From positions 930,001 to 994,000 of the forward strand of contig NZ_CP109907.1 of assembly GCF_033097525.1 (NCBI RefSeq): 64,000 nt of DNA, in the 5' to 3' direction. Position 1 is the first letter of the stretch. Each line of letters opens with the position of its first letter. Shown in pieces: positions 27,401 to 37,164 of this stretch. The notes below the pieces were generated by a model. That model did no database searches, was not told the origin of the DNA, and saw only the letters and a program-made list of their open reading frames with translations. Source of the DNA: Sphingobacterium sp. UGAL515B_05. GTDB lineage: Bacteria; Bacteroidota; Bacteroidia; Sphingobacteriales; Sphingobacteriaceae. A program made the translations under genes and the position numbers.

Positions 27401-28063
27401 TCAAGAAACAATAAAGGTCTTAAATTCATTCCAGAACAGCTTCTTTTTATTCACATCAACAAACATCTCTTCAAAACTGAACGTATTAAAAACCGTCGCA
27501 ATACGGCCTTTCATGTAGGAATTATGTTCAATAAATGGAAGTTTCAAAGACGCGGGTTCCACACCCAACAATATAATCTTAGTTGGTTGGAAAAACTGCA
27601 TAATACGCTTAAAATCATTCGGGTTATGGGGATTTGCCAAATTGAGTACCGCAACGGTCTCTTTGGTCAATTTCAAAGCACCAATTGTTTTTTCAAAAGC
27701 GTCTAATGCGGCGGGAGAAAAGTAAGGGTATTGCTCGTAACGCAAAATAAAAAGTACTCCTTGATCCTTATTTCCCTGATATATAAACTCACCACCCAAT
27801 ACCTCCAGATGGTTAACAGTATCGCCGCCCCTGCCGGACTCAATAGCTACAGCGGCTTTCTCTGCACCTAAGCCCACGGCCACATACGAGGTATCCTTCA
27901 TTTCCGATGATGCTTGTACAACAGCTACTTGCGCATGAGCACCGTTCTCCTCCTGCATAGGATGTGGAGACAGATCTGCTTGAAAATCAAAACCATTTCC
28001 AAAGATTGTTTCATCCATTAAGGTCTGAAGTGCAACGGGATTATCTGTTGTAAGATTGCTCAT
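27401..28063 (-). CDS. Conserved hypothetical protein
   Basis: A 220-residue soluble alpha/beta protein that I do not recognise. Features are an acidic N-terminal half, a Rossmann-like stretch (KETVAVLNLANPHNPNDFKRIMQFFQPTKIILLGVEP, about residues 130-170) and a C-terminal TVFNTFSFEEMFVDVNKKKLFWNEFK. No catalytic motif, signal or membrane segment is present. It lies 90 bases downstream of the deoxyhypusine-synthase-like gene on the same strand. Confidence 0.7.
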   Translation of the reverse strand: MSNLTTDNPVALQTLMDETIFGNGFDFQADLSPHPMQEENGAHAQVAVVQASSEMKDTSYVAVGLGAEKAAVAIESGRGGDTVNHLEVLGGEFIYQGNKDQGVLFILRYEQYPYFSPAALDAFEKTIGALKLTKETVAVLNLANPHNPNDFKRIMQFFQPTKIILLGVEPASLKLPFIEHNSYMKGRIATVFNTFSFEEMFVDVNKKKLFWNEFKTFIVS

Positions 28064-28153
28064 CGGGAAAAGAAATATTAGACAGTAAAGATAAAGAAGA
28101 AAAGGGAAAAGAAAAAGGAGCGAAGAATCGCTCCTTTCTGTATGTCAAAAAGA

Positions 28154-29134
28154 TTAATGACCTAAGATATAGGAGAAGATTAATGGCGCAACGATCGTCG
28201 CATCAGATTCTACGATAAATTTAGGCGTATCAATATCTAATTTGCCCCAAGTGATTTTCTCGTTTGGAACAGCACCAGAATAAGAACCATACGAAGTTGT
28301 TGAATCCGAAATTTGACAGAAATAAGCCCAGAAAGGTACTTCTTCCCATTCAAGATCTTGATACATCATCGGAACTACACAGATTGGGAAGTCACCAGAA
28401 ATACCACCTGCGATTTGGAAAAATCCAACACCTTTACCTGCTGAGTTGTTACGGTACCACTCTGTCAAGTAAATCATGTACTCAATACCAGATTTAACCG
28501 TACTCGCTTTCAATTTTCCTTTGATCACATTGGAAGCAAAGATATTACCCGTCGTTGAATCTTCCCATCCTGGACATACAATCGGTAAATTTTTCTCAGC
28601 AGCAGCAACAATCCAAGAATCTTTTGGGTCGATTTCATAATATTGCTCCAACACACCAGAGTTAACAACCTGATAAAGAAACTCATGTGGTAAGTAACGC
28701 TCACCTTTAGCCTCAGCAGCATGCCAAACATCTTCAAGATGTTTCTGCAAACGACGGAAAGCTTCCTCTTCCGGAATACAAGTATCTGTAACACGATTAT
28801 AGTGGTTATCCAATAACTCTCTTTCTTGCTCAGCTGTCAAATCTCTATAATTCGGGATTCTTTTGTAGTGTGAGTGTGCCACAAGGTTCATCACATCCTC
28901 TTCCAAATTAGCACCAGTACAAGAAATAAAGTGTACTTTATCTTGACGGATCATTTCTGCCAAAGAAACACCCAATTCAGCAGTAGACATTGCACCTCCC
29001 AAAGAGATCAACATTTTTCCACCATCCAATAGATGTTCCTCGTAACCTTTTGCAGCATCTACTAATGCAGCTGCGTTAAAGTGACGGTAATTATGCTCAA
29101 TAAATTGAGAAATAGGTCCTTTTTGAGTACTCAT
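28154..29134 (-). CDS. Deoxyhypusine synthase family protein
   Basis: A 326-residue NAD-dependent aminobutyl/aminopropyl-transferase-like enzyme. The DHS fold is shown by GGKMLISLGGAMSTAELG, the NAD-site FISCTGANLEEDVMN, GKGVGFFQIAGGISGDFPI and SDSTTSYGSYSGAVPNE. The Lys in TWGK (Lys298) aligns with the eukaryotic imine-forming active-site lysine, so catalysis is likely preserved. Bacteria have no eIF5A of the eukaryotic type, so the acceptor is presumably a small amine, as in homospermidine-type polyamine synthesis (inference). No other polyamine gene is adjacent. A minus-strand TACCTTTG element at 29170-29177 is a candidate promoter. Confidence 0.9.
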   Translation of the reverse strand: MSTQKGPISQFIEHNYRHFNAAALVDAAKGYEEHLLDGGKMLISLGGAMSTAELGVSLAEMIRQDKVHFISCTGANLEEDVMNLVAHSHYKRIPNYRDLTAEQERELLDNHYNRVTDTCIPEEEAFRRLQKHLEDVWHAAEAKGERYLPHEFLYQVVNSGVLEQYYEIDPKDSWIVAAAEKNLPIVCPGWEDSTTGNIFASNVIKGKLKASTVKSGIEYMIYLTEWYRNNSAGKGVGFFQIAGGISGDFPICVVPMMYQDLEWEEVPFWAYFCQISDSTTSYGSYSGAVPNEKITWGKLDIDTPKFIVESDATIVAPLIFSYILGH

Positions 29135-29488
29135 GATATTTTCTAACTTTTATAAAATAATAAGTATCGCAAAGGTACTGAATATAATCTATTTTCGTCC
29201 CAATAGAGATTCAAAACGCGTATAGACCACATTTTTTTTTAACAAATGTAAAAAAAATGGTATTCCTAGGCTGCGATTATAAACGTGACGCTTCTTCCTC
29301 GATCGAAGTCTGTTTGATCTTTTGCTTTTTATATACACCAAATGTCTTCCCCAGCAAAATCATAGTGAAGATTTATACTATTTCTTTGCAGCGGATTTCT
29401 CAGGTTACTCGTTGAAGTACCCGATTAAGTTATAAAACTGAAAAATAAGTTAGCAGAAGATATTCAATCAAAAAAAAGAATCTAAAAC
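29135..29488. other. Intergenic stretch, no credible gene
   Basis: Between the deoxyhypusine-synthase-like start and the 36-residue ORF I see only an AT-rich sequence, a -7-like element for the upstream-facing gene at 29170-29177 and a 28-codon minus-strand frame (29277-29363) with no support. Confidence 0.5.
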
Positions 29489-29599
29489 CTATTTTTTCAA
29501 CAACTTATAGAAAAACAAATAGGCCGCTATCAAAAAGATAACGATAATAATCAGGACAATAATCTCTTGTGTCCCTATTCCCCAGTTCATACTATTCAT
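29489..29599 (-). CDS. 36-residue single-helix membrane protein, TatA-like N-terminus
   Basis: A short ORF directly downstream of the dipeptide epimerase (15 bases from its stop, same strand). It encodes MNSMNWGIGTQEIIVL..., one hydrophobic helix, then FFYKLLKK and a TAG stop. The GIGTQEIIVLIIIVI stretch recalls the start of TatA/TatE (GxGxxE before a hydrophobic helix). It lacks the FG hinge, the KKLPEL motif and the amphipathic helix of TatA, so translocase function is not implied. Operon position and clean codon structure argue that it is real. Confidence 0.5.
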   Translation of the reverse strand: MNSMNWGIGTQEIIVLIIIVIFLIAAYLFFYKLLKK

Positions 29600-29614
29600 A
29601 ATTTTTTTCCCAAT

Positions 29615-30712
29615 TTAAATGATCCATTTCTCGCATTGATCTAAAAAAGTTTGGTCTATATCTGCCCCGATTCCAATTTGGTCTGAGATATGTATTTTGT
29701 ATCCGTCATATTGAATACCACCGATAACAGGATCTTCCAGATGGCCAACCATACATGTGTCCAGATCAAAAAACTTGACATTTGGGGCAGCATACGCGAA
29801 ATGTACCTTAGCAGCCAAAGCCAAGCGAGATTCCAGCATTCCTCCTATCATACAAGTAATGCCGTATTCCGCGGCAATATGATTTATTTTTAAGGCCTCT
29901 TGAATACCTCCTGATTTCGAAAATTTAATATTGATATAATCGCAAGCATCAGCTTTACAGAGACGCTCTGCGTCATGGTGAGAATAAACAGATTCATCTG
30001 CCATCACGGGAACTATAGTTTCTGTGCGCAATTGGGGTAAATATTCGTCATCCCAGGTACGCATTGGTTGTTCACAAAATTGTATCTTAAAAGGTTCCAG
30101 CCCCTGCAAAGCTTCTATTGCCCCCGCATAAGACCAGCCTTGATTTGCATCCACACGAATAGGCATTTCGAATCCAACAGCCTTACGTATTTCACGGATA
30201 CGCGCAATATCCGTTTTTGGATCCTTCCCCAGTTTAACTTTCAACATAACCGCACCTTCGTCCTGTAAACGCTTTGCCTTCAGCACCATCTCTTCCGGAG
30301 ATGCAATTCCTAAAGTGATATCTGTCGTAATCTCTCGTTTCGTTCCCTTTAGAAACTGATAAAGCGGTAGACCAGCATGCTTGGCGGCCAAATCATACAA
30401 GGCCATATCAAAAGCCGATTTGATCGTTTTGTTACCGGCAATATACAAATCCAATTCAGCCAAACGCTCTTCTATGGCCAAAGGATCGCGCCCCTTCCAG
30501 ATCTTTGCAAAATCTCTTGCCAGAACTAAGCAAGTATCTTGTGTTTCTCCAACGATCATCGGAAAGGCAGAACATTCGCCCACACCATATATATTGGCAT
30601 CGGTATATATACGTATAAAAGTATTTTGCGCATAGTCCATTGTCCCTGTCGCAATGACAAAAGGTTCCATAGGAATGCTTAATCGATAAATTTCAATTTC
30701 AGTTATTTTCAT
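29615..30712 (-). CDS. Dipeptide (L-Ala-D/L-Glu-type) epimerase, enolase superfamily
   Basis: A 365-residue enolase-superfamily enzyme of the muconate-lactonizing subgroup. ATG 30712 (MKITEIEIYRLSIPM) is chosen over an in-frame start 12 codons upstream. Acid-base and metal residues are visible: LKVKLG (KxK), RVDANQGW (Asp), CEQPM (Glu), ADESV (Asp) and IKFSKSGGI (second catalytic Lys). The short capping loop and the DTDITLG-type strand fit dipeptide epimerases that recycle murein peptides. O-succinylbenzoate synthase is a less likely alternative, since no menaquinone genes are nearby. Confidence 0.88.
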   Translation of the reverse strand: MKITEIEIYRLSIPMEPFVIATGTMDYAQNTFIRIYTDANIYGVGECSAFPMIVGETQDTCLVLARDFAKIWKGRDPLAIEERLAELDLYIAGNKTIKSAFDMALYDLAAKHAGLPLYQFLKGTKREITTDITLGIASPEEMVLKAKRLQDEGAVMLKVKLGKDPKTDIARIREIRKAVGFEMPIRVDANQGWSYAGAIEALQGLEPFKIQFCEQPMRTWDDEYLPQLRTETIVPVMADESVYSHHDAERLCKADACDYINIKFSKSGGIQEALKINHIAAEYGITCMIGGMLESRLALAAKVHFAYAAPNVKFFDLDTCMVGHLEDPVIGGIQYDGYKIHISDQIGIGADIDQTFLDQCEKWII

Positions 30713-31018
30713 CTCATTCTCTTTAGTTAAGTCATGTCGATACAGCATAAAAGGATATGCAATACTTTGCCTAATTTATATATATTCTCGCATTCTTGGG
30801 ATGCTTTTTCCATATTCCACAAAAAATATTGCCAAATGATGCATTATTCAGCTACGCATCAAACTGTATTAACAGTCACGAATACCAAATACAATATCAG
30901 CAACAAAACCTATTAAAAGAAATGATAAAATCAAATTAAATACATTTTCATTATAATATTTATAATATTTACGATTTTTATTCCTATATTAGCAATCATA
31001 ATTATTTGAAAAGGAAAG

Positions 31019-34000
31019 ATGATCGAACAGAGACCGAAAACGGAGGGCCTTTACGACCCTAATTTTGAGCATGACGCCTGTGGGGTAGGCTTTGTCGCCC
31101 ATATCAAAGGAAATAAATCACACGCACAAGTCAAGGATGCATTGACCATGTTGGAAAATATGGAACACCGCGGTGCTTGTGGCTGTGACCCAGAAAGCGG
31201 TGACGGAGCAGGTATCATGATCCAGCTTCCCCATGAATTTTTATGGGAAGAATGTATCAACTTGGGTATACAACTGGAGGAGCCAGGTTATTATGGCACA
31301 GGTATGGTCTTTCTTCCTAAAGAAGAAGACATGAACAAAATATGTCGGGACTTGATTGAGGAAGCGGCAGCAGAAAGGGGTATGAAATTCCTTGGCTACC
31401 GTCCAGTACCAGTCAATCGTGAAGGTATTGGACCAACAGCGCTCAGTGCAGAACCTGAAATTGTCCAATTTTTTGTCAGCAGACCGGACGGCGTTTCAAA
31501 CACTGAAGAATTTGAACGCAAACTTTTTGTACTACGTCGCCTGATCATTCAAAAAGTTAAACAACAACAAGAATATCCTCTCCCGCTTTACTTTGCATCG
31601 CTTTCTTGCAAAACAATTATTTACAAAGGTCAATTAACAACATACCAGGTCGGAACTTATTATCTTGACTTACGCGATCCTCGTGTGGTATCTGCTTTTG
31701 GCTTAGTTCACTCGCGCTTTTCCACCAATACCTTCCCTTCATGGTCCCTCGCACAGCCATTCCGCATGCTGGCACACAATGGCGAGATCAACACGTTGAC
31801 AGGTAACCTGAATTGGTTTTATGCAGGTATGCGCGCTTTATCATCGCCCTATTTTACGGAAGAAGAGATGGAAATCTTACTTCCAATCGTTGACCGTGGT
31901 CAGTCCGATTCGGCCTGCCTCGACAATGTAGCGGAACTTCTTTTACACAGTGGTCGTAGCCTCACCCATGTTATGTTGATGTTGGTCCCTGAAGCTTGGG
32001 ATGGCAATACACAAATGGATCCTTTAAAACGTGCTTTCTACGAATACCACGCGACGTTGATGGAGCCTTGGGATGGTCCTGCAGCACTCTGCTTCACCGA
32101 TGGTAAACATATTGGTGCTACACTAGACCGCAACGGTTTACGTCCTCTTCGTTATGCCGTAACCTCAGACGACCGCGTCGTTGTTGCTTCTGAAGCGGGA
32201 GCGCTTCCGATCGAGGAGTCTACCATCATCAAAAAAGGCCGCCAACAAGCAGGCAAGATTTTTCTTGTCGACATGGAACAGGGACGTATTCTTACCGATA
32301 AAGAAGTAAAAGATCAGCTGATCAACCAGCAGCCCTACAGCGATTGGTTGGACAATTACAAAATCAAACTGGAAGAACTGGAAGAACCTCGTGTAACCTA
32401 CACCTATCTTTCCAAAGATTCCGTTTTCAAATATCAAAAGACATTTGGTTTCTCCCGCGAGGATCTGGAAACCATCCTGACCCCAATGGCATTGACAGGG
32501 TACGAACCGACAGGTTCAATGGGGTCCGATGTTCCGCTGGCTATTCTTTCCGATCAACCACAACATATCTCAAGTTACTTTAAGCAATTTTTTGCTCAAG
32601 TAACCAACCCACCAATCGATCCGATTCGTGAACGCTTGGTCATGAGTTTAGCAACATTCATCGGTAATGCAGGCAATATCCTGATCGAAGACAAGAAATT
32701 CTGTCACTGTGTGACTTTGCCGCATCCAATCTTGACCTCCAAAGAACTGGAGAAATTGCGTTCGATCGATACAGGATTATTCCAAGCAAAAACCATTCAG
32801 TCTTATTTCCGCTCGGATGGTAAACCTGGATCATTGGAAGCAGGTCTGGAACGTTTGTGCCGCTATGCGGATGATGCCGTACGTGATGGTTTTGAAGTCT
32901 TAATTCTTTCAGATCGTGCGATTGACTCTAAACACGCAGCTATACCTTCATTACTTGCTGTTTCGGCCGTCCATCACCACTTGATCAAAACAGGTAACCG
33001 TGGCGCTGTAGGTCTCGTGGTCGAAGCAGGTGATGCTTGGGAAGTACACCATTTTGCCTGCCTATTAGCATTCGGTGCCACTGCGATCAACCCTTATATG
33101 GCATTGGCGAGCATCCGTACGATGAAGGAACAAAATACCTTAGATACAGAGCTCACTTGGCCAGAATTATCGAAAAACTACGTCAAGGCTGTCAATAATG
33201 GCTTGTTGAAAATTTTCTCCAAAATGGGGATCTCCACATTGCAATCCTACCACGGAGCACAGATCTTCGAGGTACTTGGCATCGACAAATCTGTCGTCGA
33301 TAAATTTTTCTGTGGAGCAGTCTCACGTATCGGTGGCATGACATTAGATGATCTTGCCAAAGAAGCCCTCTCAAAACACTGGCGTGGATTTGAAAAAAGC
33401 CGCACACCGCAAAATCTATTGCCAGAAGGCGGTATTTACCAATGGAAACGCCGCGGTGAAGGCCACCTTTGGAATCCCGACACGATTCACCTATTGCAAC
33501 AGGCCTGTCGCACAGGAGACTACGCAACCTATAAAAAATATGCACAGAAAATCAACGAGCAGAAGGAACATATGTTTACCCTTCGTGGATTGTTGGACTT
33601 TGCAAAACATCGCAACTCTATTCCGTTGGAGCAAGTAGAACCTGCTAGTGAAATTCTAAAACGTTTCGCAACCGGGGCGATGTCCTTTGGGTCAATTTCC
33701 CACGAAGCGCATAGTACCCTTGCCATCGCTATGAACCGCATCGGTGCAAAATCGAACACCGGTGAAGGTGGAGAAGATGAATTGCGTTATCAACCGCTTC
33801 CAAATGGAGATTCGATGCGCTCGGCAATTAAACAGGTTGCCTCGGCCCGTTTTGGTGTCACGTCCAATTATCTGACACAAGCGGACGAACTACAAATAAA
33901 AATGGCCCAAGGTGCCAAACCGGGAGAAGGAGGTCAATTACCGGGTCCCAAAGTGGATGCCTGGATTGCAAAAACCAGACACTCGACACCGGGTGTCGGT

Positions 34001-35533
34001 CTGATTTCACCACCACCCCATCACGATATTTACTCCATCGAAGATTTAGCCCAGCTGATCTTTGACCTAAAAAATGCTAACCGTCAAGCAAGAATCAACG
34101 TAAAATTGGTCTCTAAAGCTGGTGTTGGTACCATTGCTGCCGGAGTTGCAAAAGCCCATGCCGACGTCATTCTTATTGCAGGTTTTGATGGTGGTACAGG
34201 TGCATCTCCAATCAGTTCAATTAAACACGCCGGACTACCTTGGGAATTAGGCCTTGCAGAAGCGCATCAGACACTTGTTAAAAACAAATTGCGCAGTCGC
34301 GTCGTTTTACAAGCGGACGGCCAGGTAAAAACAGGTCGCGACATCATCATCGCTACACTATTGGGTGCTGAGGAATGGGGCGTATCGACAGCAGCATTGG
34401 TTGCCGGCGGCTGTATCATGATGCGTAAATGCCATCTTAATACATGTCCTGTAGGTGTTGCAACCCAAGATCCAGAACTGCGTAAATTATTCTCTGGAAA
34501 ACCAGAAGATATTGTCAACTTATTTACCTTCCTCGCAGAGGAGGTCCGTGAAACAATGGCTTATCTAGGCTTCCGCACCATCAACGAAATGGTGGGAAGA
34601 GCTCAATTCTTGAAAAAACGCGAAAATATAGATCATTGGAAAGCAAAGAAAATTGACTTTACCGACATCTTGCACGTGGAACGCAACGAGCCTGGACAAT
34701 CGTTATACAATACCGAAGAGCAGGATCACGGTATGGCCATGATCTTGGATTGGGGCTTATTAAAACAGTCTAAATTAGCTCTTGAGAGCAAAACTCCTGT
34801 GTTTGGCACATTTAAGGTCAAAAATACAGACCGTACGATCGGAACAATGTTATCCAATGAAATTTCAAAACTCTACGGTTCTGAAGGCCTGCCTGATAAT
34901 ACCATCAATTTCAAATTTGAAGGTTCGGCCGGACAAAGTTTCGGTGCATTTTCAACAAAGGGTCTTTCATTTGAATTACAAGGTGAAGCCAATGATTATG
35001 TTGGAAAAGGGCTATCAGGAGCTCAGCTAGCAATCTATCCAGTTGCAGAAAGTGCTCTCGTACCGGAAGATAATATCATTATCGGCAACGTTGCACTATT
35101 TGGAGCAACATCCGGCCATCTATTCGTCAACGGACAGGCCGGCGAACGCTTCGCTGTACGTAACTCAGGTGCAACAGCTGTAGTTGAGGGTGTTGGTGAC
35201 CATGGCTGTGAGTACATGACTGGAGGTCGTGCACTGATCTTAGGGGCAACGGGTCGTAACTTTGCTGCCGGAATGAGCGGTGGTATCGCATGGATCTACG
35301 ACATTAACGAAGATTTCCGCGAAAACTGTAATCAGGAAATGGTTGATCTGGATCCATTGGAAAGTGAAGACGAAACCGCAATTATCGCTTTGCTGAAACG
35401 TCATATTTTGCTTACCAATAGCCGCAGAGCAGATTTCATCCTGCAAAACTGGTCAAGAGAAAAAAATAAATTCATTAAGGTATTCCCTAGAGAATACAAA
35501 AATGTCATTCGTCAAAAATTAGTGGAAGCATAA
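31019..35533 (+). CDS. gltB: Glutamate synthase large subunit
   Basis: A 1504-residue GOGAT alpha chain, which makes glutamate from glutamine and 2-oxoglutarate. The N-terminal class II amidotransferase starts after a short propeptide, with the nucleophile Cys21 in DACGVGF. A central domain precedes the FMN-binding synthase domain (about residues 780-1200; GAMSFGSISHEAH, GGTGASPISSIKHAG). The 3Fe-4S cysteines C1132, C1138 and C1143 are in CIMMRKCHLNTC. A C-terminal glycine-rich beta-helix (GxxxG repeats, about 1230-1450) completes it. gltD follows after 17 bases, so the two form an operon. The 270 AT-rich bases upstream hold the promoter, but no clear -7 match. Confidence 0.98.
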   Translation: MIEQRPKTEGLYDPNFEHDACGVGFVAHIKGNKSHAQVKDALTMLENMEHRGACGCDPESGDGAGIMIQLPHEFLWEECINLGIQLEEPGYYGTGMVFLPKEEDMNKICRDLIEEAAAERGMKFLGYRPVPVNREGIGPTALSAEPEIVQFFVSRPDGVSNTEEFERKLFVLRRLIIQKVKQQQEYPLPLYFASLSCKTIIYKGQLTTYQVGTYYLDLRDPRVVSAFGLVHSRFSTNTFPSWSLAQPFRMLAHNGEINTLTGNLNWFYAGMRALSSPYFTEEEMEILLPIVDRGQSDSACLDNVAELLLHSGRSLTHVMLMLVPEAWDGNTQMDPLKRAFYEYHATLMEPWDGPAALCFTDGKHIGATLDRNGLRPLRYAVTSDDRVVVASEAGALPIEESTIIKKGRQQAGKIFLVDMEQGRILTDKEVKDQLINQQPYSDWLDNYKIKLEELEEPRVTYTYLSKDSVFKYQKTFGFSREDLETILTPMALTGYEPTGSMGSDVPLAILSDQPQHISSYFKQFFAQVTNPPIDPIRERLVMSLATFIGNAGNILIEDKKFCHCVTLPHPILTSKELEKLRSIDTGLFQAKTIQSYFRSDGKPGSLEAGLERLCRYADDAVRDGFEVLILSDRAIDSKHAAIPSLLAVSAVHHHLIKTGNRGAVGLVVEAGDAWEVHHFACLLAFGATAINPYMALASIRTMKEQNTLDTELTWPELSKNYVKAVNNGLLKIFSKMGISTLQSYHGAQIFEVLGIDKSVVDKFFCGAVSRIGGMTLDDLAKEALSKHWRGFEKSRTPQNLLPEGGIYQWKRRGEGHLWNPDTIHLLQQACRTGDYATYKKYAQKINEQKEHMFTLRGLLDFAKHRNSIPLEQVEPASEILKRFATGAMSFGSISHEAHSTLAIAMNRIGAKSNTGEGGEDELRYQPLPNGDSMRSAIKQVASARFGVTSNYLTQADELQIKMAQGAKPGEGGQLPGPKVDAWIAKTRHSTPGVGLISPPPHHDIYSIEDLAQLIFDLKNANRQARINVKLVSKAGVGTIAAGVAKAHADVILIAGFDGGTGASPISSIKHAGLPWELGLAEAHQTLVKNKLRSRVVLQADGQVKTGRDIIIATLLGAEEWGVSTAALVAGGCIMMRKCHLNTCPVGVATQDPELRKLFSGKPEDIVNLFTFLAEEVRETMAYLGFRTINEMVGRAQFLKKRENIDHWKAKKIDFTDILHVERNEPGQSLYNTEEQDHGMAMILDWGLLKQSKLALESKTPVFGTFKVKNTDRTIGTMLSNEISKLYGSEGLPDNTINFKFEGSAGQSFGAFSTKGLSFELQGEANDYVGKGLSGAQLAIYPVAESALVPEDNIIIGNVALFGATSGHLFVNGQAGERFAVRNSGATAVVEGVGDHGCEYMTGGRALILGATGRNFAAGMSGGIAWIYDINEDFRENCNQEMVDLDPLESEDETAIIALLKRHILLTNSRRADFILQNWSREKNKFIKVFPREYKNVIRQKLVEA

Positions 35534-35550
35534 TATAGGAAGCACAGATC

Positions 35551-37011
35551 ATGGGAAAAATTACAGGTTTTAAAGAATTTGAGCGCGTGCTTCCGACAAA
35601 AGAAGCTGTGGAAGGTCGCGTAAAGCACTTTAAGGAATTCAATAAAGGATATTCAGAGAATGAGCTCAATAAGCAAGCTGCACGCTGTATGGATTGCGGC
35701 ATTCCATTTTGCCATTCAGGTTGCCCACTGGGCAATGTTATCCCTGAATTTAACGATGCCGTATACGATGGAAAATGGGAAGAGGCCTATCAGATTTTGT
35801 CCTCCACCAATAACTTCCCCGAATTTACAGGCAGGATATGTCCGGCACCTTGCGAATCGGCATGTGTATTAGGTATACATAGCAGTCCGATTACTATTGA
35901 AGAGATTGAGAAACATATTATTGAGATCGCATTCAAAAAAGGCTATGTCAAAGCACATAAAAGCTATTTAAAAACAGGCAAACGCGTCGCTGTCGTGGGC
36001 TCTGGTCCAGCAGGACTAGCGGCTGCCGCTCAGCTCAATAAGGCTGGACACGATGTTATCGTCTTCGAACGTGATGACCAGGTTGGAGGTTTACTCCGCT
36101 ACGGTATTCCGGATTTTAAATTAGAAAAATCGGTGATCGATCGCCGTGTCAATCTCATGAAAGAATCGGGAATAGAATTCAAGGTTAATACAGAAGTTGG
36201 CAAAGATATCAGCTTTTATGAATTAAAAGCTTATGATGCAGTTATATTGGCCACCGGCTCAACCGTTCCTTGGCATATGCAATTGCCGGGACATGAAGCT
36301 AAAGGAATACATTTCGCTATAGACTTTTTGACCCAACAGAATAAAGAAGTAAGCGGAATAGCTATCGAACAAGACCGCATCTTGGCAACAGACAAACATG
36401 TTGTTGTCATCGGTGACGGTGATACCGGATCAGACTGTATTGGTACATCCAATCGTCATCGTGCAAAAAGTATTACACAGATTGCCCGCAAACCTACACC
36501 ATCTAAACATCGCCTAAAGAACAATCCTTGGCCGATGGACAAGCTCACATTCGGAACCTCCTCTTCCCAAGAAGAAGGCTGTGAAAGACTTTGGGCTACA
36601 GAAACCCAGGAATTTGTCCAAGACGAAAATGGTCATATTAAGGGAGTAAAAATCAAGGAAGTTCAATACGAAGTTGATGAATTTGGAAAAAGAACCCGCT
36701 TAGGAGAATCCGAGATCCGTGAAATACCGGCAGACCTCGTATTACTGGCTATTGGTTATCAACATACTGAACATACGCTCTTAGAACAGTTAGGTGTTCG
36801 TGTAGATGAAAAGGGAAATATCCTCGCAAATGACAAAGACTACCAAACGACAATTGATAATATCTTCACTGCCGGAGACTGCCGTAAAGGCCAATCGCTT
36901 GTTGTTTGGGCCATCTCCGAAGGACGCGAATGTGCTCGAAAAGTCGATGAATACCTAATGGGTTATTCAGAGCTTGAAAGCAAAGACTTCCTGACCACAA
37001 TAAATGCTTAA
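35551..37011 (+). CDS. gltD: Glutamate synthase small subunit
   Basis: A 486-residue GOGAT beta chain, the NAD(P)H-oxidising partner of GltB. N-terminal Fe-S cysteines lie in CMDCGIPFCHSGCPLGN and CPAPCESACVLG. The FAD fold is GSGPAGLAAA (about residue 150), a second nucleotide fold is VVIGDGDTGSDC, and the FAD-closing motif is FTAGDCRKGQSLVVWAI. It overlaps nothing, follows gltB by 17 bases and is ended by a strong hairpin. Confidence 0.97.
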   Translation: MGKITGFKEFERVLPTKEAVEGRVKHFKEFNKGYSENELNKQAARCMDCGIPFCHSGCPLGNVIPEFNDAVYDGKWEEAYQILSSTNNFPEFTGRICPAPCESACVLGIHSSPITIEEIEKHIIEIAFKKGYVKAHKSYLKTGKRVAVVGSGPAGLAAAAQLNKAGHDVIVFERDDQVGGLLRYGIPDFKLEKSVIDRRVNLMKESGIEFKVNTEVGKDISFYELKAYDAVILATGSTVPWHMQLPGHEAKGIHFAIDFLTQQNKEVSGIAIEQDRILATDKHVVVIGDGDTGSDCIGTSNRHRAKSITQIARKPTPSKHRLKNNPWPMDKLTFGTSSSQEEGCERLWATETQEFVQDENGHIKGVKIKEVQYEVDEFGKRTRLGESEIREIPADLVLLAIGYQHTEHTLLEQLGVRVDEKGNILANDKDYQTTIDNIFTAGDCRKGQSLVVWAISEGRECARKVDEYLMGYSELESKDFLTTINA

Positions 37012-37106
37012 AAGTAGGCCGCGCTCAACAGAGAGGTCATACTAATGATACGCCAAGCCACCGTTTAATCTTTAGCAATAAGGACAAAAGCTTGGAAAGT
37101 ATAAAA

Positions 37107-37150
37107 TCATAAAAAATGTCCGTTGAGAATTCAACGGACATTTTTTATGA
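37107..37150. terminator. Bidirectional terminator between gltD and the phytase-esterase-like gene
   Basis: A 20-bp perfect stem beginning TCATAAAAAATGTCCG around GAAT, with A and T runs inside the stem ends; it serves convergent transcripts. Confidence 0.9.
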
Positions 37151-37164
37151 TCAGTAATTAGTCC

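Noticed and set aside
29277..29363. 28-codon minus-strand frame
   Set aside because: Stop codon directly upstream, no operon context, no recognisable feature; kept only as part of the gap note.
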